In this document: piece after piece, positions 31,293 to 39,563 of the stretch
Layout: the number at the start of each line of letters is the position of its first letter
Numbering within the stretch: the stretch's first letter is position 1
DNA from: CAWIJJ01 sp963836405
Lineage (GTDB): Bacteria > Acidobacteriota > Terriglobia > Bryobacterales > Bryobacteraceae
DNA: 64,000 bases
Reading direction: 5' to 3'
NCBI GenBank assembly: GCA_963836405.1
Contig: CAWIJL010000009.1
Location: 62,001 to 126,000 of the forward strand
Made by a program: the position numbers and the translations under genes
Notes under the pieces: generated by a model
The model's input: only the letters and a program-made list of their open reading frames with translations
What the model was told of the DNA's origin: nothing
The model's database searches: none

Positions 31293-33674
31293 ATGAACGA
31301 TTGTCACGAGAAATCTTCGAGTAATACGTCTGTTTTGCTGCTTACGGCATTGGGGGTAATGCTCTTAACCCTTCCGGCAGCGGCCCAGACGCCGCCCCCC
31401 GCGGAGCCGCCCCCCCGCGTGCCGCCGCAAAGCATCCCGGCGGGGGAATGGAACGTGGTCGGCGACCTGGAGATTCAAGGCAAAATTCGCAGAGTTCGGG
31501 GCCGCGAAGGGGAGCCCGCCGAACTCGAAGATGCGCGCCGATTATTTCGTGCCGACGAAATTGAGTACAACGAGGAAACCGGCGAGGTGGTTGCCATCGG
31601 CCACGTCTCGTTCCGCGACTTCACGCGCAACGACCGCCTCTGGGCCAGCCGCGTCGAGTACAACACCGACAAAGAGGAGGGGACGTTCTACGAGGTTCGC
31701 GGCGAAACGCAGCCGCGCATCGTGGTAAGGCAGGGCGTGCTCACTGGAAACAGCCCTTTCTACTTCGAGGGCGAATGGGCGGAGCGCACCGGCGACCGGT
31801 ACGTTCTTTACAACGGCTGGATCACGAACTGCAAGCTCCCGAACCCCTGGTGGCGCATGCGCGGTCCGAAATTCGAGATCGTTCCCAACAGCCGCGCCGT
31901 CTCGCATCGCAGCGTATTCGTGCTGCGCGGGGTGCCGATATTCTACGCGCCGTACTTCTACCACTCGCTCGCGCGGGAGCCGCGCCGCAGCGGGTTCCTC
32001 ATGCCCAATATAGGGGCGGGGCAGCGGGGCTTCATGTTCGGTTTGGGCTATTACTGGGCGTTCAGCCGCAGCGGAGACATGACCTACCGGATTCAGGATT
32101 ACACGTCGCGAGGCTTCACCCACCACGCCGATTTCCGCACCAGGCCGCGCGACGGCACCGAATTCGGCGCCGTCATCTACGGTGTGCAAGACCGCGGGAA
32201 GCCGAATACGGGAGATCCGCCGCAGAAATTCAGCGGCGCCAGCGTCTACGCCGCCGGCGAATCGCAGATCGGCAAGGGTTGGACCGCGCGCGGTTACCTG
32301 ACTTACATCACTTCTTTTCGCTTCCGCCAGGAATGGACTGAATCGTTTAACGAAGCGATCGGCTCGGAGATCCATTCCACCGGGTTCGTAAACAAGAACT
32401 GGTCCACTTACAGTTTTAACGGCGTATTCGCGCGGCTCCAGAATTTTCAGTCGGCGGAAATCGAAACCGTGAACAGGGACACCGGAGCGCGCGAATACAC
32501 GCCGAACACGGTGACCATCCGCAAGCTCCCGGAGCTCGAACTGACGAGCGCAGACCGCCGCATTGATCGGAGCCTGCCGCTTTGGGTATCGTTCGATTCC
32601 ACCGCCGGCCTGCTGTTCCGCTCCGAGCCGGTCTTCGACAGCGACCGCCGGCTGCTGGGCCACTTTGAAACGCGCCAGTTCACGAACCGCGTGCACTTTG
32701 CGCCGCATCTGACCAGTGCCCTGCACTTGGGAGATTTCCACCTGGTGCCGAGCATCGGCATCCTGGAGACGCTGTACGGAGAGAGCCAGACCACGCTCAA
32801 CGGCATCAACCGGGTGGTGGGCACGAACATCGTGCGCAGCGCGCGCGATTTTTCCCTGGATCTGGTGTTCCCGTCGCTGGCGCGCGTTTTCGACCGGAAG
32901 ACGGTGTTCGGCGACAAGCTCAAGCACGTAATCGAGCCCCGCGCGACGTACCGCTACGTCACCGGCGTGGGCTCGAATTTCAATCGCTTCATCCGGTTCG
33001 ACGAGACCGACCTGATCTCCGACACCAATGAGCTGGAACTCTCCCTCACCAACCGCGTGTACGCCAAGCGGGGCGACTCGGTGCAGGAGATCTTCAGCTG
33101 GGAGCTGCTCCAGAAACGCTACTTCGATCCAACCTTCGGCGGCGCGCTTATCGCGGGCCAGCGGAATCTGTTCGAAAGCACGGCGGGGCTGACGGCGTAC
33201 GCGTTTCTGATCGGGCCGCGCAGCGCCTCTCCAGTGGCCTCTACTTTTCGCGCCAGTCCGGTGAACGGTCTCGGCATTCAGTGGCAGGCCGATTTCGATC
33301 CGCGCACCCAAGCGGTGGTCGACAGCGCCTTCTCGGCCGACTACCGCTGGAAGAACTACTTTGTGGGCGCGGGTCACAACCAGGTTCACACTTCGCCGCT
33401 GCTCACCCCGTCGGCCAACCAGTTCCGCGGACGCATGGGCCTTGGGGACGCCAACCGGCGCGGCTGGAACACCGGCTTCGAGGCGGTTTACGATTACCGC
33501 CAGCATCAGCTGCAATACACGACCTCGCAACTCACTTACAACACCGATTGTTGCGGGTTGAGCGTGCAGTACCGGTATATTGCGATCCGTCAGAAGGGCG
33601 AATTCCGGATCGCCTTTTCGGTGGCCAACATTGGCTCGTTCGGCACGCTGCGCAAGCAGGACCGGCTGTTCTAG
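31293..33674 (+). CDS. lptD: LPS-assembly outer-membrane protein LptD
   Basis: LptD inserts lipopolysaccharide into the outer leaflet of the outer membrane. The protein of about 793 residues has a signal peptide (AAAQT cleavage), a Pro-rich linker, an OstA/LptA-like beta-jellyroll (LFRADEIEYNEETGEVVAIGHV) and a large beta-barrel. The barrel contains the family segment GVPIFYAPYFYHSL...RRSGFLMPNIG and the C-terminal double Cys region YNTDCCGLSVQYRY. Its presence shows an LPS-bearing outer membrane. The ATG at 31293 is preferred to the upstream TTG at 31248 because the signal peptide follows directly. No lptE is nearby. Confidence 0.93.
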   Translation: MNDCHEKSSSNTSVLLLTALGVMLLTLPAAAQTPPPAEPPPRVPPQSIPAGEWNVVGDLEIQGKIRRVRGREGEPAELEDARRLFRADEIEYNEETGEVVAIGHVSFRDFTRNDRLWASRVEYNTDKEEGTFYEVRGETQPRIVVRQGVLTGNSPFYFEGEWAERTGDRYVLYNGWITNCKLPNPWWRMRGPKFEIVPNSRAVSHRSVFVLRGVPIFYAPYFYHSLAREPRRSGFLMPNIGAGQRGFMFGLGYYWAFSRSGDMTYRIQDYTSRGFTHHADFRTRPRDGTEFGAVIYGVQDRGKPNTGDPPQKFSGASVYAAGESQIGKGWTARGYLTYITSFRFRQEWTESFNEAIGSEIHSTGFVNKNWSTYSFNGVFARLQNFQSAEIETVNRDTGAREYTPNTVTIRKLPELELTSADRRIDRSLPLWVSFDSTAGLLFRSEPVFDSDRRLLGHFETRQFTNRVHFAPHLTSALHLGDFHLVPSIGILETLYGESQTTLNGINRVVGTNIVRSARDFSLDLVFPSLARVFDRKTVFGDKLKHVIEPRATYRYVTGVGSNFNRFIRFDETDLISDTNELELSLTNRVYAKRGDSVQEIFSWELLQKRYFDPTFGGALIAGQRNLFESTAGLTAYAFLIGPRSASPVASTFRASPVNGLGIQWQADFDPRTQAVVDSAFSADYRWKNYFVGAGHNQVHTSPLLTPSANQFRGRMGLGDANRRGWNTGFEAVYDYRQHQLQYTTSQLTYNTDCCGLSVQYRYIAIRQKGEFRIAFSVANIGSFGTLRKQDRLF

Positions 33675-33695
33675 CAGCATGGCCGGAGACCGTGC

Positions 33696-35693
33696 TTACG
33701 CGCGCGTTTCGGAACGGCTACGCCAGGCGAAGGCCGCGGCCACGAGCATCGCGGCCAGGCTCAGGCTTCTGGTGGCGGCGTGCTCCCAGCCTCCGGTGAA
33801 CCGCAGCACGATATCGCACGGGCCGTCGCAGGCCGGTTCCACCACCATCAGGCCGATGGCGTCGCCGCGCACCGGCTGCCGTTTGCCGCCGGCCCAGGCT
33901 TCCCAGCCGCGATCGTAGGTCACCTGCACGGCCACCACCTGACCGGGATGCACCGTGGCATGGATCCGCGCGGCGCTCTGCGAGAGCCATTCGAAGTCGG
34001 CTGGAGGAAGGGACGGATCGTCGAGCGCGTTCACGTAGGCCCGCACCGGCTCGATATCGAGGCCGTGAGCGGGCGTGCGCGAGGGCACGGCGGCAGCCGG
34101 AATTACATGCGCGAGTGAAAGCGAGCGCGAGGGCACCTCGTAAATGGAGTCGCCGCCCTCGCGCCAGAGCAGAGGCAGGACGCCATCGAACTTTCCGGGG
34201 TGCACGTACGGCTGGATCGGATCGGCCGACCCGGGTCCGGAAACGGAGATGGCATGCGCGCCGAAGGCCTTCAGCCAGAAGATGGAATACTCCGCCTCGC
34301 GGCCGTTGGTATTCATGTCGCGGTAGATGGTGAAGGCCACGATGGAGAGGAACGGGTTCACGGCGTGCTGCTCGTGCAGGCCGTGGAGTTGCGGATTCCC
34401 GGTCCACACGTTGTAGAGCAGGGAAGCCGACCCGCCGATGAACGCGCGCTCGCCCGGTCGGTTGCGATCCATCCATTGGGCGATCCGGTACTCGCCGAGA
34501 CTTGCGGGATCGGCGGCGCGAATCAGGCGGTTGGCATAGACGATCGAATGCCCGATCTGGAAGGCGAAGAACGCGCCAGCGGCCGCGATCGAAAGCTTGC
34601 GAACGCGCGGTCCGAGGCGGTCCAGCACTGCCGCAGCGGCAAAGACGGCGGCGAGCGGGAGGTTCATGTCCATCTGCAACTGATATCGCGCCGGCTGCGG
34701 AATCACGGCCACGTGCGCGGCATACCAGGTGAGGGTGATGGCCGTGGGAACATAGGCCGCGTAAGCGAAGAATTGAAGGTACGGCGCGGCGCCCGCCCTG
34801 CGCATTCCGTACCAGAGAAGGACGAAGCCCGCCGCCAGCGCCGCCACCGCAATCCACGAAGCGCGCGTGTACCGGTAATCGCCGCCTACCACGAGCGCGC
34901 CGTTGCGAATGGCGCGGATCATAGCGGGGCTGAGCCAGGGCGAGATCCACGCAAAGCTCACCACGCCTATGGCCGCAACCGTGGCGGGACGCTTCCACCA
35001 CGGCCGGGCAGGGAAGGCCAAGAGCAGCGCCAGCACCATCGTTCCCAGCGCGACGACGCCGAAGGCGTTGCTCAGCACCACCGCCGCCGACAGCACGCCC
35101 GCGCAGATCTTCCAACGAGCCCCGGGTGCGGTCAGCGCGCGCGCGAAACAGACCACCGCCAGCGGCAGAATCGCGAGTGCGACCGTATGGGGCGACTCCC
35201 CCCAGTAGACCAGCACGTGCAGCCGCCGCAACGCCAGCACGCCCGAAGCATCGTCTCGTATGGCCGGAATCAGCAGGCATGAAAGGGAGAGGCACGTATA
35301 CGCGAGGCCGGCAAAGAAACTCGGCGCCAGCCTGCCGCTGATTTTCCACGCCATCCAGAACAGCGCCGGCGGCCCCAGCGCGTACACGGCCGCGGTGACG
35401 ATGTGGAACGACCGCGCCGCGTCCACACCGCTCACCAGCGAGAACGCCGCCACCATCCAGTTGGAGAACGGCAGGTAGGCGGTCTCGAACGGCATGCCCG
35501 CGCCCCACAACGGCCACCAGTTCCACTGCCCCGGGTACCTGGCCATGTAGCGCGAGAGCGCGATAAACGTGCCCTCGATGGAACCGGTGTACGCGGAGAT
35601 GCCGACGGTGAACAGTTTGGCGGCGACCGCCAGATTGGCGGCCGTGAGCGCCGCAACGCAGGCGAGCGCCCGGCGGTGCGAACCGGCGATCAC
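33696..35693 (-). CDS. Polytopic membrane protein, GT-C/YfhO-like
   Basis: The 665-residue protein has about 11-13 hydrophobic helices in the first 440 residues, then a soluble C-terminal region and a last membrane helix near the end. The early periplasmic loop with ALSRYMARYPGQWNWWPLWG and following aromatic residues recalls GT-C-type membrane glycosyltransferases and YfhO/PTPS-related proteins that process lipid-linked sugars. GTG at 35693 overlaps the upstream flavoprotein stop by four bases (GTGA), so the two are coupled. A role in surface polysaccharide or glycolipid modification fits the setting but is not proven. Confidence 0.75.
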   Translation of the reverse strand: MIAGSHRRALACVAALTAANLAVAAKLFTVGISAYTGSIEGTFIALSRYMARYPGQWNWWPLWGAGMPFETAYLPFSNWMVAAFSLVSGVDAARSFHIVTAAVYALGPPALFWMAWKISGRLAPSFFAGLAYTCLSLSCLLIPAIRDDASGVLALRRLHVLVYWGESPHTVALAILPLAVVCFARALTAPGARWKICAGVLSAAVVLSNAFGVVALGTMVLALLLAFPARPWWKRPATVAAIGVVSFAWISPWLSPAMIRAIRNGALVVGGDYRYTRASWIAVAALAAGFVLLWYGMRRAGAAPYLQFFAYAAYVPTAITLTWYAAHVAVIPQPARYQLQMDMNLPLAAVFAAAAVLDRLGPRVRKLSIAAAGAFFAFQIGHSIVYANRLIRAADPASLGEYRIAQWMDRNRPGERAFIGGSASLLYNVWTGNPQLHGLHEQHAVNPFLSIVAFTIYRDMNTNGREAEYSIFWLKAFGAHAISVSGPGSADPIQPYVHPGKFDGVLPLLWREGGDSIYEVPSRSLSLAHVIPAAAVPSRTPAHGLDIEPVRAYVNALDDPSLPPADFEWLSQSAARIHATVHPGQVVAVQVTYDRGWEAWAGGKRQPVRGDAIGLMVVEPACDGPCDIVLRFTGGWEHAATRSLSLAAMLVAAAFAWRSRSETRA

Positions 35694-37252
35694 GTTTTCT
35701 CCTCGTGATAGCCGGTTTCGGTGTTCACTTCCCACAGCGCGGCTTTGCCCGTCTCGCCAGCCAGGATGTTGTCTACCGCCATCATAGCGGTCAGCATGGA
35801 ATGGTCCTGATTGTTGTAGCGGTGCATGCCGTTGCGGCCGATCAGGAAAAGATTTGCGAAGCGGTCCACGAAATTGCGGATCTCGGGGAAGCGTGCATAC
35901 GTTCCGAAATAGGCGGGGTAGGTTTTCTCCATGCGGAGCACCGTCGCGTCCAGCACCTCGCCGGAATCGATAAAGCCGATGCGCTCCAACTCGGCAGTCG
36001 CCAGCGCGGCCATCGCCTCATCGGACAGGTTCCACATGGCATCGCCCTGGTTGCAGAAATATTCCAGGCCGAGCCAGACGGTGGCGGGGTCGGCTACCAG
36101 GGCCGGGCTCCAGTTGTTGAAGATCTGAAGCCGCCCCATTCGCACGTCCGGCTCCTGCACATAGATCCAGTTGTCGCGGATGAGGCGCTTTCCCTGCGGT
36201 GTGGACTCGTGCACGCGCAGGGAGCGGAGCAGCAGCCCGACCGTGATGAAGTCGCGGTAAACGAGTCCCCGCGCTACTTCGACCACGTTCGGCGGCGGCG
36301 CCGGATCGAAGGCCGGAATCAGCTCCTGAACCGGCGCCGAGGAGAAAAAGTAGTCGCCGGCGAAGGTTTCCCTGCGGCCGTCGTCGTGCAACGCCTCGAC
36401 GGCGGTGACGCTCCCGCCAACCGTCAGCAGGCGCTCGAAGCGCAGACGCGTGTGAATCTCGCCACCCGACTCCAACACACGCCGCGCCACCTCGTCCCAC
36501 ATCTGGCCGGGCCCGAATTTCGGATAGAGGAAGCGTTCGATCAGCGACGTTTCCGTGTCCTTCTGGGCGATTCCGGCGCTGCTGCCGCGCACGGCCTTGC
36601 GCAGCGCGTGCGCCAGCGTGGCCCGCACGGAGAGTCCCTTGATACGCTGCGCCCCCCACTCGGCCCCGATGCGGCTGCACGGCACGCCCCACACTTTTTC
36701 CGTGTAGCTGCGGAAAAAGCGCAGGTACAGTTCGCGGCCGAAGCGGTTGATCAGGAAGTGCTCCAGGGTGGTTTCCGGCTTCACCGGAAACAGGGCGCTG
36801 CGCACGTAGCTCGCGCCGATGCAAAAGGTCCGCCACAGGCCGAGCTTGCGGACGGTGTCCGCGGTCAGGGAAATCGGATAGTCGAAGAATCTCCGCAAGT
36901 ACAGGATGCGCGATTTGCGCTCGCGCAGCAGCATCACCCGGTCGCTATCCGCGACGGCCTGCTGCGGCGCCACTTCGCGTTCCATGCCGTGATAGCGGAT
37001 GGAAGCCGCGCGTTCGGACTCGAGCGGGAGGATGCGGAGCCACCATTCCATGACGCGGTCGGACTTGGAAAAGAAACGGTGGCCGCCCACGTCCATGCGG
37101 TTGCCCTTGTAGTTCACGGTGCGGCAGATGCCGCCCACGACGCCGCTCTTTTCGAGAACCACGGGAAGGATATCGGTGCGGGTAAGCAACTCCAGGGCAG
37201 CCGTCAAACCGGCCGGTCCGGCCCCGATGATAATCGCGCGCTTCTGGCCCAT
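35690..37252 (-). CDS. FAD-dependent oxidoreductase, UDP-galactopyranose-mutase/protoporphyrinogen-oxidase-like
   Basis: The 520-residue protein opens with the dinucleotide-binding motif IIIGAGPAGLTAALELL, then GGICRTVNYKGNRMDVGGHRFF, which matches UDP-galactopyranose mutase and related NAD(P)-binding flavoproteins. A C-terminal FAD segment, FLIGRNGMHRYNNQDHSMLTA, includes the NNQDHSM pattern common in this subgroup. These proteins often sit in polysaccharide clusters. The gene is translationally coupled to the downstream membrane protein. The exact reaction is unknown. It is divergent from uxuA with an 82-base gap. Confidence 0.85.
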   Translation of the reverse strand: MGQKRAIIIGAGPAGLTAALELLTRTDILPVVLEKSGVVGGICRTVNYKGNRMDVGGHRFFSKSDRVMEWWLRILPLESERAASIRYHGMEREVAPQQAVADSDRVMLLRERKSRILYLRRFFDYPISLTADTVRKLGLWRTFCIGASYVRSALFPVKPETTLEHFLINRFGRELYLRFFRSYTEKVWGVPCSRIGAEWGAQRIKGLSVRATLAHALRKAVRGSSAGIAQKDTETSLIERFLYPKFGPGQMWDEVARRVLESGGEIHTRLRFERLLTVGGSVTAVEALHDDGRRETFAGDYFFSSAPVQELIPAFDPAPPPNVVEVARGLVYRDFITVGLLLRSLRVHESTPQGKRLIRDNWIYVQEPDVRMGRLQIFNNWSPALVADPATVWLGLEYFCNQGDAMWNLSDEAMAALATAELERIGFIDSGEVLDATVLRMEKTYPAYFGTYARFPEIRNFVDRFANLFLIGRNGMHRYNNQDHSMLTAMMAVDNILAGETGKAALWEVNTETGYHEEKT

Positions 37253-37320
37253 TCGGTGGCGGAAAAAGTGCGGCTGCTCAAGAAGCTCTCATGGTAGCAG
37301 ATGGCATTTTTTCCGAGAGA

Positions 37321-37326
37321 TATAAT
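37321..37326 (+). promoter_or_regulatory. Consensus -10 box immediately before uxuA
   Basis: TATAAT at 37321-37326 ends eight bases before the ATG. If used, transcription would begin at or next to the start codon, giving a leaderless mRNA, and no Shine-Dalgarno lies between. No good -35 box is seen at 16-18 bases. Confidence 0.4.
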
Positions 37327-37334
37327 GGGTCGCC

Positions 37335-38429
37335 ATGAATCGACGTCAGTTCCTTGCATCGTCTGGCGGAGCGGGCGCGGCGCTGGGCGCCGCGGACCTG
37401 AAGGCGGCGGCTCCGGCGCCTCCCAAGCGCACGCTGATGAAACTCGGGTGCCAGAGTGCGCCCACTAACGAAGCGCATCTCAAGTACTTTGCGCGCTACG
37501 GCGTGCGCAACATCTGCGGCTATCCGGAGGCGCCCGCGGGACAGGTGTGGCCGGGTGTGGAGGATCTGCGCCGGATGGTGGACCTGGCTGCGAAAAACGG
37601 CATCAGCGTGGACTGCATCGCGCCCCCGATGCTGGCCTCATCCCACATCGACTCCGAGAAGCATCCGGCGATCATGCTGGCCCAGAGCCCCGAACGGGAC
37701 CGGGACATTGAAGGACTGCAAAAGCTGATCAAAGATTGCGCAGCCGCCGGCATTCCGTCGATCAAGTACAACATGAGCATCCTGGGCGTGGTCCGCACCG
37801 AGCGGACGCAGGGACGGGGGGATGCGATGTACAGCACCTGGAAAGTGGCGGAGTCGAAGCCGAAGACGCCGCTCACGCGCGCCGGCGAGGTCAATGCCGA
37901 CCGCTTCTGGGAGCGCATCACGTACTTCCTGGATCATGTCATTCCGGTGGCCGCCGAATACAAGATTCGAATGGCCTGCCACCCGCATGACCCCGGCATG
38001 CCGCCCGAAGGTTACCAGGGCGTGGACCGCGTTCTCGGCACCGTGGACGGCCTGAAGCGCTTCGTCTCGATTCACGAAAATCCCTATCATGGCCTGAATT
38101 TCTGCCAAGGTACCGTTTCGGAGATGTTGAAGGACCCGGGCAAGGAAATTTTCGACGTGATCCGCTATTTCGGCTCGCGCAAGAAGATTTTCAACGTGCA
38201 CTTCCGCAATATCCGAGGGCACCGCGACGACTTTCAGGAGGTCTTTCCCGACGAGGGCGATATTGATTTCGTACAGGCCATCAAGGTTTATCGCGACGTC
38301 GAGTACCCGTACATGCTGATGCCCGACCACGTGCCCGCGGTGACCGCGGACCCCCGCGGCTTGCAGTCGTTCGCGTTCTGCTACGGGTACATTCGCGCCC
38401 TGATTCAGGCTCTGGACCAGATGGCCTGA
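37335..38429 (+). CDS. uxuA: Mannonate dehydratase-like protein with Tat signal
   Basis: Mannonate dehydratase converts D-mannonate to 2-keto-3-deoxygluconate in hexuronate breakdown. The 364-residue protein carries the family's metal-site segments: MACHPHDPGMPPEGYQG, NFCQGTVSEM, FNVHFRNIRG and MLMPDH. It starts MNRRQFLAS, a twin-arginine signal, unlike classical cytoplasmic UxuA, so it may act in the periplasm on another aldonic acid or be retained in an altered role. It converges with the Gfo/Idh/MocA gene with only two bases between stops. Confidence is high for the family and lower for the substrate. Confidence 0.87.
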   Translation: MNRRQFLASSGGAGAALGAADLKAAAPAPPKRTLMKLGCQSAPTNEAHLKYFARYGVRNICGYPEAPAGQVWPGVEDLRRMVDLAAKNGISVDCIAPPMLASSHIDSEKHPAIMLAQSPERDRDIEGLQKLIKDCAAAGIPSIKYNMSILGVVRTERTQGRGDAMYSTWKVAESKPKTPLTRAGEVNADRFWERITYFLDHVIPVAAEYKIRMACHPHDPGMPPEGYQGVDRVLGTVDGLKRFVSIHENPYHGLNFCQGTVSEMLKDPGKEIFDVIRYFGSRKKIFNVHFRNIRGHRDDFQEVFPDEGDIDFVQAIKVYRDVEYPYMLMPDHVPAVTADPRGLQSFAFCYGYIRALIQALDQMA

Positions 38430-38431
38430 CG

Positions 38432-39544
38432 CTACTTCGCGAGCGAGACCGTTTTACCGGTCCGCGCCGATTCGCGCGCGGCATCTAGGATCTCCACGAC
38501 GATCACGTTGTTTTCGAGCGAGTTCAATCCCGAGGGCTTGAACTTGCCGCGCGCGATACCGAGGAGATATGAGATCGAGTCGCGTTCGTCGGGCGCGAGT
38601 TCGCCGGGGGTGCGGGTCTGCTCGGCATTATCGCCGGGCAGCCGTACCTTCAGTTGGTTGCCGCCGGTAGTGGCGATGGCGTACCCCTTTTCGCCGTACA
38701 CTTCCAGATCTTTGCGATTAAAGGGCCAGTTCCACGATGCCTCGATCACTCCCTGCGCGCCGGGATATTCGAGCAGCACGGATGCTTCGTCATCCACTCG
38801 CGGATAGATCTGGGGCTTGTTGGTCTGGGTGATTGCCGTCACCTTCAACGGGCGCTGATTGTCCATCAGCCAGGTCATCAGGTTGGCTCCGTAGCAGCCG
38901 AAATCGAAGAGGGCGCCGGCTCCGTTCTTCACCGGGTCGGTGAGCCAGGCGAAGAACTCGGGCTGGACGTTGATCTCTTTCGGCCCCTGGTGGCCGTCCA
39001 TGGCCACCATGCGGCGGATGGCTCCCGCAGCTTTTTGATCCTTGATGAGCTTCCAAATTTCGCCGTGATTGCGGTACCAGGTGGTTTCGTAATTGACCAT
39101 CACGGGCGTTCCGGTGCGTGCCGCGGCCTGCTGGATGGCGCGGGCTTGAGCCATGTTCACCGCCAGCGGCTTCTCCATCATCACGGGGATTCGCCGGCGC
39201 GCGCACGCCTCTACTACCATGGCGTGATCGTAGGTGCTGGTGAATGTGGCCACCGCCTCCGGTTTGACGGTGTCGAGCATCTTGTCGAGATTGGTGAAGA
39301 AGGCGTCCGCGCCCAGGTTGTAGCGCTTGAGATAGGCCGCGCCGAGCGCCGGATCGGCATCGAAGACAGCGGCAATCTGAACGTCTTTGCGGCGGGCGGC
39401 GTTATTCAGAAATCCGGAAACGTGGCCGTGCGCCAGGCCGGCGATGGCCAGGCGCAGCGGCTTGGAGCCGGAGGTTTCCGGAACCTGGGGCCAGGCGAGC
39501 AGCGGAAGAAACAGCACGGCACAAACCAGCATCGGTCGCAGCAT
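38432..39544 (-). CDS. Exported Gfo/Idh/MocA-family oxidoreductase
   Basis: The 370-residue protein has a signal peptide (MLRPMLVCAVLFLPLLAWPQ) and a Rossmann fold with LAIAGLAHGHVSGFLNN, in which the usual glycine pattern is altered. The conserved EKP motif (VMMEKPLAVN) and the C-terminal alpha/beta domain follow. Exported members keep NAD(P) bound and often act on sugars in the periplasm. It faces the Tat-type mannonate dehydratase gene tail to tail. The S46 peptidase gene ends 20 bases... upstream of it begins on the opposite side: that gene's stop at 39564 precedes this start by 19 bases, so both may share a transcript. Confidence 0.86.
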   Translation of the reverse strand: MLRPMLVCAVLFLPLLAWPQVPETSGSKPLRLAIAGLAHGHVSGFLNNAARRKDVQIAAVFDADPALGAAYLKRYNLGADAFFTNLDKMLDTVKPEAVATFTSTYDHAMVVEACARRRIPVMMEKPLAVNMAQARAIQQAAARTGTPVMVNYETTWYRNHGEIWKLIKDQKAAGAIRRMVAMDGHQGPKEINVQPEFFAWLTDPVKNGAGALFDFGCYGANLMTWLMDNQRPLKVTAITQTNKPQIYPRVDDEASVLLEYPGAQGVIEASWNWPFNRKDLEVYGEKGYAIATTGGNQLKVRLPGDNAEQTRTPGELAPDERDSISYLLGIARGKFKPSGLNSLENNVIVVEILDAARESARTGKTVSLAK

Positions 39545-39563
39545 GCTGTCACGTTATCAGAAA

